From assembly GCA_964345925.1 (NCBI GenBank), contig CAYFSP010000005.1, positions 6,816 to 70,815 of the forward strand: a stretch of 64,000 nucleotides of DNA. The letters are read 5' to 3'. The DNA comes from Miniphocaeibacter sp964345925 (lineage in GTDB: Bacteria; Bacillota; Clostridia; Tissierellales; Peptoniphilaceae). The translations under genes and the position numbers were made by a program. Position 1 is the stretch's first letter. Every line of letters begins with the position of its first letter. Below are positions 1 to 8,593 of the stretch, in pieces. A model generated the notes under the pieces. It did no database searches. It was not told where the DNA came from and was given only the letters and a program-made list of their open reading frames with translations.

Positions 1-920
1 CTACTAATAACCTTAATTTTTCCAATGGAGATAATATTGGTGGCTTTCATCAAATAGAGGGTACTACGTGGACAATAGCAGGTATTACAGCATCGACTTC
101 AGGACTTCCAATTAAAGGATTTGCATTAAACGAATATAAGTCGGAAAATTTTTTAGGTGGCGCTAATGCATTAGGTGATGTCTTAAGAAAAGAAGGATAT
201 AACCAACAGGTTATGATGGGATCTTCTGCGGAATTTGGTGGAAAGAAACAGTTTTTTAAAAACCATGGTGACTTTAAAATATTTGATTACGATTATGCAG
301 TAGCCAATGGATATATGACAGAGGAAGAAAAAGTTTGGTGGGGTTTTGAAGACAGTAAACTATTTAAATGGTCTAAGGAGGAAGTAAAAAAACTTGCCTC
401 ATCGGATAAACCATTTAACTTTGTAATAGAAACAGTAAATACTCATTTTACAGATGGATATTTAGAAGAAGGTGCAGAGGAAAAATATGAATCACAATAT
501 GAAAATGTATATGCTGATTCTTCTAAACAGATTTCTGAATTTATAGAATGGGCTAAAAAACAAGATTTTTATAAAAATACTACAATTATTGTATTAGGTG
601 ATCATTTAGGAATGCAGGATAAACTATATGATGATAATATGGTAGAGAATTATGACAGAACAGTTTATAATGCCTTTATAAATTCTAGAGTCAAGGCAAA
701 AAATAATAAAAATAGAAATTTTTCAACTTTTGATCTTTATCCAACTATACTTAGAAGTCTAGGTGTTGAAATAGAAGGAAATAAATTAGGACTAGGTGTG
801 GATTTATTTTCAGGAGACAAGACTATACTTGAAAAGTATGGATATCAATTCTGTAATGAAGAGTTAAAGAAGAATTCAGAATTTTATAATAGGGAAATAT
901 TAGAATTAGAAATGGAATAA
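1..920 (+). CDS. LTA synthase/OpgB-like sulfatase-fold phosphoglycerol transferase, C-terminal part (5' truncated)
   Basis: The reading frame is open from the left edge (frame of position 3) and ends at the TAA at 918-920, so only the C-terminal part is visible. The segment TWTIAGITASTSGLPIKG just inside the edge, followed much later by IVLGDHLGM with its metal-binding Asp-His, is the pattern of alkaline-phosphatase-superfamily phosphoglycerol transferases (lipoteichoic acid synthase and OpgB/MdoB relatives). Such enzymes act outside the membrane on phosphatidylglycerol and transfer glycerol phosphate to a polymer or glycan. The N-terminal membrane helices and the usual nucleophile region lie outside the window, so LtaS and OpgB subtypes cannot be separated. 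An ATG at 213 is internal and not the start. A bidirectional terminator follows directly. Confidence 0.75.
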   Translation, partial: TNNLNFSNGDNIGGFHQIEGTTWTIAGITASTSGLPIKGFALNEYKSENFLGGANALGDVLRKEGYNQQVMMGSSAEFGGKKQFFKNHGDFKIFDYDYAVANGYMTEEEKVWWGFEDSKLFKWSKEEVKKLASSDKPFNFVIETVNTHFTDGYLEEGAEEKYESQYENVYADSSKQISEFIEWAKKQDFYKNTTIIVLGDHLGMQDKLYDDNMVENYDRTVYNAFINSRVKAKNNKNRNFSTFDLYPTILRSLGVEIEGNKLGLGVDLFSGDKTILEKYGYQFCNEELKKNSEFYNREILELEME

Positions 921-921
921 A

Positions 922-955
922 AAATGAAGATAGTTAAACTATCTTCATTTTTTAT
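922..955. terminator. Bidirectional intrinsic terminator between convergent genes
   Basis: A perfect 14-bp stem (922-935 with 937-950) is flanked by an A-run and a T-run, so it can end transcription of both the phosphoglycerol transferase (+) and aspartase (-). Confidence 0.85.
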
Positions 956-962
956 TCCATTA

Positions 963-2351
963 TTATTTTGGCTCTATCATCTTAAAAGGATCAAGTACAT
1001 CTTCAACTTCACTTTCTGTAAATATATGTTTTTCAGTTAATAAATCTTTTAAATTCCTACCTGAAATCAAAGCTTCCTTTGCGATGGTTGCAGATTTTTC
1101 ATATCCTATATATGGATTTGCAGCAGTTATTAAACCTATGGAATTTGTAACATGTTTTTTACAGTTTTCTCTATTAGCCTTTAAATCTTTAATGGCATTT
1201 TTTCTAAATGTTTTAATACCATTTGTTAATGTTTCAATGGATTCGATTATATTGTAAAATATTATAGGTTCAAAAGCATTTAATTCTAACTGACCACCTT
1301 CGCAAGCCATTGTAACAGTCATATCATTTCCAATTACATTAAAGGAAATTTGATTCATAACCTCAGGAATTACAGGGTTGATTTTACCAGGCATAATGGA
1401 GGAACCATTTTGTTTTGCAGGTAACATTATTTCTCCAAGTCCAGTTCTTGGTCCTGAGTTCATTAGTCTTAAATCGTTAGAAATTTTAGAAAGATTAACA
1501 GCTAAAGTTTTTAAATATCCTGAAACTATTACGAAACAATCTAAATTTTGTGTACCATCTATTAAATTAGTGGCTTGTTTTAAGTTTAGATTTGAAATTT
1601 TATCTAGTTCTAATACTACATTTTTAATATATTCCTTTTTTGCATTTAATCCAGTACCAATTGCAGTGGCTCCTAAATTTATATATTCAACTTCTTCTAT
1701 AGCATTATCGATTCTTTTTAAATCTCTTTTGATCACTGAAGAATATGCTTCAAACTCCTGTCCTAATGTTATAGGAATAGCATCTTCTAATTGTGTTCTT
1801 CCCATTTTAATTACATCATTAAATTCTACAGCTTTTTTATCGAGTTCTTTACAAAGTTTTATAATCTCTTTTTTTAAACTATTTAATAATTTTATTATTG
1901 TCATTTTTCCTGCAGTAGGAAATACATCATTAGTAGATTGACTCATATTAACATGGTCATTAGGGCTAACTAAATCATAATTGCCCTTCTCTCCTCCTAA
2001 TATTTCAATAGCAAGGTTTGCTATGACTTCATTTGCGTTCATATTAGAAGATGTTCCAGCGCCTCCTTGTATTGGATCCACTATAAACTCTTTAAAATAA
2101 TTTTTATCTATTATTTCGTTACATGCCTTTACAATAGCATTACCAATTCTTTCATCTAGTTCACCAGTTTTCATATTTGTAATAGCTGCTGCTTTTTTTA
2201 TTTCAGCTAATGATACTATCATTTCCTTATTAATTTTTTTACCAGTTATATTAAAGTTTTTCTTAGCCCTTAAAGTCTGTACACCATAGTATACATCTAA
2301 AGGAATTTCTAATTGACCAACAGAGTCATGTTCTATTCTAAAATTTTTCAT
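963..2351 (-). CDS. aspA: Aspartate ammonia-lyase (aspartase)
   Basis: This 462-residue member of the fumarase/aspartase superfamily is predicted to deaminate L-aspartate to fumarate and ammonia in the cytoplasm. Visible motifs are the GGAGTSSNMNANEV segment and the superfamily signature GSSIMPGKINPV with its catalytic serine loop. The GGAGTSSN form and the ITAANPYIGYE ending favour aspartase over fumarase. The ATG at 2351 is chosen because AAGGAGGAT lies just upstream; the open frame extends to 2537 but that part runs through the divergent regulator gene and has no ribosome binding site. Length fits the family (about 465-480). It is a single-gene unit divergent from a LysR regulator, which probably controls it. 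In amino-acid fermenters it links aspartate to fumarate respiration or nitrogen release. Confidence 0.92.
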   Translation of the reverse strand: MKNFRIEHDSVGQLEIPLDVYYGVQTLRAKKNFNITGKKINKEMIVSLAEIKKAAAITNMKTGELDERIGNAIVKACNEIIDKNYFKEFIVDPIQGGAGTSSNMNANEVIANLAIEILGGEKGNYDLVSPNDHVNMSQSTNDVFPTAGKMTIIKLLNSLKKEIIKLCKELDKKAVEFNDVIKMGRTQLEDAIPITLGQEFEAYSSVIKRDLKRIDNAIEEVEYINLGATAIGTGLNAKKEYIKNVVLELDKISNLNLKQATNLIDGTQNLDCFVIVSGYLKTLAVNLSKISNDLRLMNSGPRTGLGEIMLPAKQNGSSIMPGKINPVIPEVMNQISFNVIGNDMTVTMACEGGQLELNAFEPIIFYNIIESIETLTNGIKTFRKNAIKDLKANRENCKKHVTNSIGLITAANPYIGYEKSATIAKEALISGRNLKDLLTEKHIFTESEVEDVLDPFKMIEPK

Positions 2352-2372
2352 AATATCCTCCTTGAAAAAACA

Positions 2373-2416
2373 TATATCTTCTTCTTGATTATATTTTATT
2401 ATTGGATTAAGATATA
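2373..2416. promoter_or_regulatory. Inverted repeat and putative aspA promoter in the aspA/lysR intergenic region
   Basis: An 8-bp inverted repeat (TATATCTT at 2373-2380, AAGATATA at 2409-2416) flanks a minus-strand TATAAT (2393-2388). The right arm falls at the -35 position of that promoter (17-bp spacer), where there is no good -35 hexamer. This layout suits activation by a LysR protein, but the assignment is inferred from position only. Confidence 0.4.
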
Positions 2417-2460
2417 AGCAAATACAAATAATATCATGAAAGTATAGGTGGAGAGTTATA

Positions 2461-3402
2461 ATGTTTAATGGTTTAGAATATATATATGAAGTGTATAAGG
2501 AAAAGAGCTTTTCCAAAGCAGCAAATAATCTATTCATATCTCAACCATCTTTAAGTGGTACAATTAAGCGAATAGAAAAGGAAATAGGATACGAGATATT
2601 CGATAGGTCGACAAAACCAATAGGTGTTACCGATGTTGGTATGGAATATATTCATATTATAGAAAAAATATTGGAATTAAAGAGTAATTTTGATAATTAT
2701 ATTAACGATGTAGATGCATTAAAGGCAGGAAGTATTTCTATTGGAGGAACTCATCAGTATACATCCTATATGTTACCGCCAATGATTTCAGCATTTTTAA
2801 AGAAATATCCTAAAATAAATGTAGATATTATTGAAGCCAAATCATCTAAGTTAATGAAGTATTTAAACGATGGTACTATTGATATTGCAATAGATAATTT
2901 TAAATATGACAAAAATGAATATGAAGGTCAATTTTTAAGCAAGGATAGTATTTTACTTGCAGTACCAAAAAAATTCAAATCAAATGAAAAAATAAAGAAA
3001 TTTAAAATAGAGTATGATGATATATTATCAGGTGAATTTTTAAAGGATTCATTTTTACCAATTAAGTTAAGTAATTTTAAAGATGAACCATTTATACTAT
3101 TACAAGAAGGTAATGATACTAGGGTAAGAGCTGATAAAAAATTGGCGCATGAAAAAATAGTGCCTAAAGTAATACTGGAAATTGAACAGCAAATAACATC
3201 TTATAACTTAACAAGCTATGGAATAGGAATTTCTTTTATTAGTGATTTTTTAATTAGAAATGTTGGGTATAATCCAAATATAATTTTATATAAATTAAGT
3301 AAATATGAATCTGATAGAGACATTTCATTTTACTACAGAAAAAATAAATTTTTAAATAGAGCAGTTAAAGAGTTTTTAAAAATTGCTAAAGATATTAATT
3401 AA
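2461..3402 (+). CDS. LysR-family transcriptional regulator
   Basis: This 313-residue protein has the LysR layout: an N-terminal winged helix (about 1-60, with SFSKAANNLFISQPSLSGTIKRIEKE) and a periplasmic-binding-protein-like effector domain (about 90-300). GGTGGAG precedes the ATG at suitable spacing. It is divergent from aspA with a 109-bp gap holding an inverted repeat, the classical arrangement of a LysR regulator with its target, so control of aspartase is a reasonable inference. The effector is unknown; aspartate or fumarate would be natural candidates. The downstream fdhD homologue starts 9 bp after the stop and is probably co-transcribed. Confidence 0.88.
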   Translation: MFNGLEYIYEVYKEKSFSKAANNLFISQPSLSGTIKRIEKEIGYEIFDRSTKPIGVTDVGMEYIHIIEKILELKSNFDNYINDVDALKAGSISIGGTHQYTSYMLPPMISAFLKKYPKINVDIIEAKSSKLMKYLNDGTIDIAIDNFKYDKNEYEGQFLSKDSILLAVPKKFKSNEKIKKFKIEYDDILSGEFLKDSFLPIKLSNFKDEPFILLQEGNDTRVRADKKLAHEKIVPKVILEIEQQITSYNLTSYGIGISFISDFLIRNVGYNPNIILYKLSKYESDRDISFYYRKNKFLNRAVKEFLKIAKDIN

Positions 3403-3411
3403 GGAGATTTT

Positions 3412-4122
3412 ATGGAGGATAGATTTAAGAATTATGATGTAGTCACATATAATAATGGAGTTATTACATCGGAAGTGGAAAATATAGTAGAAGAGAAGAG
3501 TATAGATATTTATATCAATGGAGAGAGGTTTTATAAAATAGTATGTTCTCCATTTAATTTAGAGGAGATGGTAGTTGGTTTCCTTTGGATGAACAATATA
3601 ATAGATACATTGGAAGATATAATCAGTTTAGATTTTACTGTAGATGGAAGGATTTCCATAGAAGTAAAAAAACAGGAATTTACAGAAGAGAGAAAGATTA
3701 TAAAAAATAACTCCAAAAAGACAATTAAAGCAGAAGAAGTACCAGAGCAAATAAAATTAATAGAAAATCAGGCGATGCTCTTTGAAAAAACAGGAGGAGT
3801 TCATTCGGCGGCATTAATAGATAATGGTGAGTTGGTAATATATATGGAAGATGTTGGTAGGCATAATACATTGGATAAGATTACAGGATATTGTTTAATG
3901 AACAATATTTCAATGGAGGATAAAATAATAGCATTTTCTGGCCGTCTACCTTTGGAAATTGTAACTAAAATATGTAAAATGAACATTCCTATAATGATAT
4001 CAATGTCAGCTCCAACTAATTTAGGTGTTGACTTAGCGAGAAAATATGGAGTTACTCTTTGTGGCTTTACGAGAAATAAAAGGTATCATATATATGCAAA
4101 TGAATATAGAATAAAAAAATAA
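3412..4122 (+). CDS. fdhD: FdhD-family sulfurtransferase homologue lacking the catalytic cysteine motif
   Basis: The 236-residue protein carries the FdhD hallmarks FEKTGGVHSAAL, EDVGRHNTLDK, the SGRLPLEIV block and SMSAPTNLGVDLA, so family membership is secure. FdhD moves sulfur from IscS to the molybdenum cofactor of formate dehydrogenase through a cysteine in a CxxC-type loop that sits before the TGGVH motif. In this protein that region (about residues 90-105, around NNSKKTIKAEE) contains no cysteine. It may therefore bind cofactor without transferring sulfur, or have another role. AAGGAG precedes the start. It lies 9 bp after the LysR gene. No formate dehydrogenase gene is in the window. 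Confidence 0.85.
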   Translation: MEDRFKNYDVVTYNNGVITSEVENIVEEKSIDIYINGERFYKIVCSPFNLEEMVVGFLWMNNIIDTLEDIISLDFTVDGRISIEVKKQEFTEERKIIKNNSKKTIKAEEVPEQIKLIENQAMLFEKTGGVHSAALIDNGELVIYMEDVGRHNTLDKITGYCLMNNISMEDKIIAFSGRLPLEIVTKICKMNIPIMISMSAPTNLGVDLARKYGVTLCGFTRNKRYHIYANEYRIKK

Positions 4123-4146
4123 TCTAGTAATAGATTATTTTTTTAC
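4118..4146. terminator. Bidirectional terminator between fdhD and hydE
   Basis: A 9-bp stem (4118-4126 with 4131-4139) with a GTAA loop is flanked by A- and T-runs. It overlaps the fdhD stop codon and the hydE stop codon, so both convergent genes share it. Confidence 0.8.
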
Positions 4147-5163
4147 ATCTCCACGGTTTACGGCAACATTAAAACCTGATTCTTTTATTAATTCTGATAG
4201 TAATTTAATGCTTTCAGCAGCTTCATTTCCAGAATATACCTTATTATCATATAATGTATACTTTTTTCTTACATTTCCAGGAGAAAGATTTGGCATTATA
4301 ACATTTGCTCCTGCTTTTAGTCCTAATTCTCTTCCATTTTTATTAATAGTTCCCAAAGCTGTAGTTGAAGGAATTAAAGAATATGGAAACATCAATCTTA
4401 AAATGGATATAATCTTCAATGTTAAATGGAAACTTCCATTTTCAAATTTATGAAAAGGCGTATCCTTATGGGTTAAGAAAGGACCTATACCTATCATATC
4501 CGGTTGAAGTTCCTGTAGAAATCTTAAATCTTCAACTATATATTCGATTTTTTGATATGGAGATCCTACCATAAATCCAGAACCTACTTGAAATCCTATT
4601 TTTTTTAAATTGAATAGTGATTGTTTTCTAACCTCAAGGGAAAGATTTTCAGGGTGCAATTTATTAAAATGTTTTTCATTTGCAGTTTCATGTCTTAGCA
4701 AATATCTATTTGCACCTGCATCGAATAATGATTTATAACTTTCATAAGATCTTTCCCCCAAGGAAAGTGTAATTGCACAATCTGAGAAATTTTTTCTAAT
4801 AGATGATACTATAGGTACAAGCACTTCATCGTTAAAATATAAATCCTCTCCTCCTTGGAGTACAAAGGTTCTAAATCCTAATTTATAACCTTCTTCACAA
4901 CAATGGAGTATTTCATCTTTGTTTAATCGATATCTGTTTACATTGATATTAGAAGCTCTTATTCCACAGTAATAGCAATTGTTTTTACATATATTTGTAA
5001 ATTCGATTAATCCTCTAATATATACATCTTTCCCGTAATATTCTTCTCTTCTCAAGTTGGCAAATTTTACTAGTTCATCATTATATTCATCCTCTTTAAG
5101 TAGACATAATAACTCTTCATCATTTAAATCTTTATTTTCATATAATTTTTTTACAATACTCAT
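4135..5163 (-). CDS. hydE: [FeFe]-hydrogenase maturation radical SAM protein HydE
   Basis: This 342-residue radical SAM protein has the CxxxCxxC cluster-binding motif at Cys59, Cys63 and Cys66 (CKNNCYYC) preceded by the HydE-typical YIRGLIEFTNI. The LLRHETA and PSTTALGTI segments also match HydE rather than biotin synthase or HydG. HydE helps build the diiron subcluster of [FeFe]-hydrogenase, so the cell probably makes hydrogen. HydF and HydG are not adjacent; the gene stands alone, which is common in clostridia. ATGGAGAC upstream supplies a modest ribosome binding site. It is convergent with fdhD and divergent from cysK. Confidence 0.9.
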   Translation of the reverse strand: MSIVKKLYENKDLNDEELLCLLKEDEYNDELVKFANLRREEYYGKDVYIRGLIEFTNICKNNCYYCGIRASNINVNRYRLNKDEILHCCEEGYKLGFRTFVLQGGEDLYFNDEVLVPIVSSIRKNFSDCAITLSLGERSYESYKSLFDAGANRYLLRHETANEKHFNKLHPENLSLEVRKQSLFNLKKIGFQVGSGFMVGSPYQKIEYIVEDLRFLQELQPDMIGIGPFLTHKDTPFHKFENGSFHLTLKIISILRLMFPYSLIPSTTALGTINKNGRELGLKAGANVIMPNLSPGNVRKKYTLYDNKVYSGNEAAESIKLLSELIKESGFNVAVNRGDVKK

Positions 5164-5316
5164 ATAGTCTCCATGGATAATTTATTATAGATAAAAAATA
5201 TTTCTAAATTTCTACTAATATTATACAATATATACAGTAAAACCTTATAAAAACTTGAGCTTTACAATAAAATTTTTTAATTATTGGAAATCATAAAATG
5301 GTTTAAGGAGGAAAGG

Positions 5317-6240
5317 ATGAAAGTAAGCAGTAATATTATAGATTTAATAGGTAGTACACCAATGGTGGAATTAAAGAATATAGAAAAAAAATTTAATTTA
5401 AAATCAAGATTATTTGGCAAGTTGGAATATCTTAATCCAGAGGGTAGCGTTAAGGATAGAGTTGCAAAAAAAATGATAGAGGAAGCGGAAAATTTAGGCG
5501 ACTTAAAAGAAGGTTATACAATAATTGAACCTACTTCAGGAAATACGGGAATTGGTTTAGCAGCTATAGCAGCTGTTAAAAACTATAAAATTATTTTAAC
5601 TATGCCTGAAACAATGTCTGTAGAAAGAAGAAATATTTTAAAAGCTTTAGGAGCAGAAATAGTATTAACAGATGGTGCAAAGGGAATGAAAGGTGCAATT
5701 GAAAAGGCAGAAAAACTACATGAAGAGATAAAAAATAGTTTCATACCTTCTCAATTTGAGAATATAAATAATCCTAAAGCCCATTTTGAAAGCACTGGGC
5801 CAGAAATTTGGAAGGATATGGATGGAAAGGTTGATATATTAATATCTGGAGTTGGAACTGGTGGAACTATTACAGGAGTTGGAGAATATTTAAAATCTAA
5901 AAATAGAAATATTAAAATCGTTGCAGTAGAGCCTGAAACATCTGCTGTATTATCAAAAGAAGAAGCAGGATCACATAAGATTCAAGGAATAGGAGCAGGA
6001 TTTATTCCGAAAATTTTAAATACTGAAATATATGATGAAATAATAAAAGTTGATAACGAAGTAATTTATGAATATGGAAAAATACTCGCAAAAAATGAAG
6101 GATTATTACTAGGTTTATCTTCATCAGCAGCTTTATATGCGGCTATAAAATTGGCAAAAAAGGAAAAGGACAAGAATATAGTTATAATATTTCCAGACAG
6201 TGGAGACAGATACTTTTCAACACCTTTGTTCACAGAATAA
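5317..6240 (+). CDS. cysK: Cysteine synthase (O-acetylserine sulfhydrylase)
   Basis: A 307-residue fold-type-II PLP enzyme. The Schiff-base lysine is in SVKDR, the substrate loop is TSGNTGIGLA, and the phosphate-binding loop is SGVGTGGTITG. It should make cysteine from O-acetylserine and sulfide in the cytoplasm. The ATG at 5317 is preferred because AAGGAGGAAAGG ends just before it; a TTG 33 bases upstream is in frame but has no such site. The length fits CysK. It is a single-gene unit with its own terminator; no CymR site or T-box was recognised upstream. Confidence 0.93.
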   Translation: MKVSSNIIDLIGSTPMVELKNIEKKFNLKSRLFGKLEYLNPEGSVKDRVAKKMIEEAENLGDLKEGYTIIEPTSGNTGIGLAAIAAVKNYKIILTMPETMSVERRNILKALGAEIVLTDGAKGMKGAIEKAEKLHEEIKNSFIPSQFENINNPKAHFESTGPEIWKDMDGKVDILISGVGTGGTITGVGEYLKSKNRNIKIVAVEPETSAVLSKEEAGSHKIQGIGAGFIPKILNTEIYDEIIKVDNEVIYEYGKILAKNEGLLLGLSSSAALYAAIKLAKKEKDKNIVIIFPDSGDRYFSTPLFTE

Positions 6241-6242
6241 AT

Positions 6243-6267
6243 AATGGCAGAAATGCCATTTTTTTAT
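6243..6267 (+). terminator. Intrinsic terminator after cysK
   Basis: A 7-bp stem (6243-6249 with 6254-6260), GAAA loop and T-run immediately after the cysK stop. Confidence 0.8.
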
Positions 6268-6345
6268 TGACAAATTTCTACATTAGTTTATAATAGTTTC
6301 CATGACAACTGTTTGCAAACAAACTATTTCTAAGGAAACTATTAT
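6267..6345 (+). promoter_or_regulatory. Consensus sigma-A promoter overlapped by nested inverted repeats (MarR operator)
   Basis: TTGACA (6267-6272) and TATAAT (6289-6294) are separated by 16 bp. A perfect 12-bp inverted repeat (6290-6301 with 6334-6345, core AGTTTCC/GGAAACT) begins inside the -10 box, and a perfect GTTTGCAAAC palindrome (6311-6320) lies between its arms. A MarR regulator gene starts 22 bp later, so this is very probably its autoregulatory operator. Confidence 0.75.
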
Positions 6346-6367
6346 ATTTTTTGAAAGGATGAAAGGA

Positions 6368-6817
6368 ATGAGCAAAGAAAATTTGCAACGTGAAGTATTT
6401 ATTGAAATTAAACGTCTTAATTCTCTATTGGCTAAAAAGATGAGATGTGCTAACGAAGGCTTAAGTAGGGATTTAAATCCAATATCCGGACTTATATTAA
6501 AATTTCTATTTTTAAATCAAGACATGGATATTTATCAAAGGGATATAGAAGAAGAGTTTAGAATTAATAAGTCGAGACTTTCAAAAATACTTTCAAATTT
6601 AGAAAAAGTTGATCTTATAAAGAGAGTACCTTCAAAAGAGGATGCAAGGTTTAAAAAAATAGTTCTTGGGGAAAAATCAAAGAAAATAAATAAAAATATT
6701 TTGAAGAGTAAAGAAGAGATGGAAAAAGCTATGCTTAACGGCATTGCAGAAGAAGAGTTGGAAATTTTCTACACTGTTATGGATAAAATTGAAAACAATA
6801 TTAAAAAAACATTGTAG
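6368..6817 (+). CDS. MarR-family transcriptional regulator
   Basis: A 149-residue winged-helix protein of the MarR type, with the recognition region about 75-105 (RINKSRLSKILSNLEKVDLIKRVPS split over the wing, followed by the EDAR wing motif). The ATG at 6368 is chosen because GAAAGG at 6353-6358 is correctly spaced from it; earlier in-frame ATGs (6302, 6359) either lie in the operator or abut the ribosome binding site. It is followed by two ABC exporter genes, and its own promoter carries palindromes. The common role of such genes is repression of the downstream multidrug exporter until a toxic ligand binds. Confidence 0.87.
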   Translation: MSKENLQREVFIEIKRLNSLLAKKMRCANEGLSRDLNPISGLILKFLFLNQDMDIYQRDIEEEFRINKSRLSKILSNLEKVDLIKRVPSKEDARFKKIVLGEKSKKINKNILKSKEEMEKAMLNGIAEEELEIFYTVMDKIENNIKKTL

Positions 6818-6832
6818 ATAGGGGGGAAATGA

Positions 6833-8593
6833 ATGATAAAATTATTAAAATTCTTGAAACTTAGAGAATGGTTATTTTTTCTAGTAAATATTGGATTTGC
6901 ATCGTTACAGGTATTTTTTGATTTAAGGATACCAGACTATATGACACAGATAACGAAAATTTTAACAAGTAATGGACCAGTAGGCGATATTATAAGTATT
7001 GGGATAAAAATGGTTTTCTGTGCTTTAGGAAGTTTAGCTGCAGCAGTTGTATGTGGATATTTTGCAGCGAAAATTGCAGCAATATTTGGTAAGAGAGTAA
7101 GAGGAACTATATTTCATAAAGTACAGGGATTTTCTAAAGAGGAAATTAAACAATTTTCTACAGATAGTTTAATAACTAGATCAACAAATGATATTACTCA
7201 AATACAAATGGTTATTGCAATGGGTGCACAAATGATGATAAAAGCTCCAATAACCGCTGTGTGGGCAATACTTAAAATAGCTGGAAAGAATTGGCAATGG
7301 TCACTTACAACACTTATAGCAGTAGTTATTATGATTTCAGCAATAGGTATATTAGGTGTTTTAGTACTACCTAAGTTCAAGAAGGTTCAAAAGATAATCG
7401 ACTCGTTAAATAGGGTTACAAGAGAGAATTTAACTGGTATAAGAGTTGTTAAAGCATATAATGCTGAAGAGTATCAAGAGGATAAATTCTATGATAAAAA
7501 TGATGAGTTAATGAGAAATGATAGATTTATAGGTAGGGTCTTAGGAGTTATGAACCCTATGATGAGACTTTTAATGAACGGTATAAGCCTTGCAATATAT
7601 TGGGTAGGTGCATATTTAATTTATAATGCAGGCTCAATTGCGACAAAGGGTTTATTGTTTAGCGATATGGTCGTATTCTCATCATACGCTATACAGGTTG
7701 TCGTATCATTTATGATGTTATCCATGATATTTATAATGATGCCAAGAGCAGAGGTTTCAGCGTCTAGAATAAATCAAGTTCTTGATACTGAACCATCGAT
7801 AATAGATGGAGAAATAACAGAAGCTGAATCCAATATAGGAGAAATAGAATTTAGAAATGTTAACTTTAAGTATCCAGATGCAGAAGAATATGTATTAAGA
7901 GATATAAATTTTAAAGTGAATCCAGGAGAGACATTAGCATTAATTGGATCAACAGGAAGTGGTAAATCTACAATAGTTGATTTAATTCCAAGGTTTTATG
8001 ATGCAACAGATGGTGAAGTTCTAGTTAATGGAATAAATGTTAAGGATTATAAAATAAACTCCTTAGATAATTATATAGGATATGTATCTCAAAAAGCAGT
8101 GTTGATTTCAGGTACAATAAGATCAAATATTGATTATGGTGATAATGGAAAAGGGGAGACAACAGAGGATAGTATTAAAAAGGCTATGGATATTTCTCAA
8201 GCATCGGAATTTGTAAGTAAATTAGATGATGGAGTTGACTCATATGTAGCGCAAGGTGGTACAAACTATTCTGGTGGACAGAAACAGAGAATTTCTATTG
8301 CAAGAGCAATTGCAAGAAATCCAGCAATATTTATATTTGATGATTCATTTTCAGCCCTTGATTTAAAGACTGATAAAGAATTGAGAAAGGCACTTGAAAC
8401 TAGTATAAAAGGTGCTACTTCCGTCATAGTATCACAAAGAATTGGCTCAATTCAAAATGCTGATAAAATTATTGTAATGGATGAAGGAGTAATGGTAGGC
8501 TTTGGAACACATAAGGAGCTTATAAAGAATTGTGATGTGTACAAAGAAATAGCCTATTCACAACTATCAGAGGAGGAATTGCATGAAAGATAA
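6833..8593 (+). CDS. Heterodimeric ABC exporter, subunit with degenerate catalytic site
   Basis: This 586-residue half transporter has six membrane helices (about 1-310) and a C-terminal ATPase domain. Walker A GSTGSGKST is near residue 372, the signature is YSGGQKQR near 480, and Walker B reads IFIFDDSFSALD, with Asp where the catalytic Glu normally sits. The switch histidine is Gln (IVSQRIGSI). These changes are typical of the non-catalytic partner in heterodimeric exporters such as BmrCD, LmrCD and TM287/288. The next gene overlaps by 11 bp and encodes the partner. Substrates are probably hydrophobic drugs or lipids; the actual substrate cannot be read from sequence. Confidence 0.9.
   Translation: MIKLLKFLKLREWLFFLVNIGFASLQVFFDLRIPDYMTQITKILTSNGPVGDIISIGIKMVFCALGSLAAAVVCGYFAAKIAAIFGKRVRGTIFHKVQGFSKEEIKQFSTDSLITRSTNDITQIQMVIAMGAQMMIKAPITAVWAILKIAGKNWQWSLTTLIAVVIMISAIGILGVLVLPKFKKVQKIIDSLNRVTRENLTGIRVVKAYNAEEYQEDKFYDKNDELMRNDRFIGRVLGVMNPMMRLLMNGISLAIYWVGAYLIYNAGSIATKGLLFSDMVVFSSYAIQVVVSFMMLSMIFIMMPRAEVSASRINQVLDTEPSIIDGEITEAESNIGEIEFRNVNFKYPDAEEYVLRDINFKVNPGETLALIGSTGSGKSTIVDLIPRFYDATDGEVLVNGINVKDYKINSLDNYIGYVSQKAVLISGTIRSNIDYGDNGKGETTEDSIKKAMDISQASEFVSKLDDGVDSYVAQGGTNYSGGQKQRISIARAIARNPAIFIFDDSFSALDLKTDKELRKALETSIKGATSVIVSQRIGSIQNADKIIVMDEGVMVGFGTHKELIKNCDVYKEIAYSQLSEEELHER

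Noticed and set aside
1378..1941. 187-codon open frame antisense to aspA
   Set aside because: It is a shadow frame of the aspartase gene, with no ribosome binding site or recognisable protein features; other antisense frames in the window were set aside for the same reason.
2352..2537. N-terminal extension of aspartase to 2537
   Set aside because: It runs through the divergent LysR gene, has no ribosome binding site and has no family similarity; the ATG at 2351 has AAGGAGGAT.
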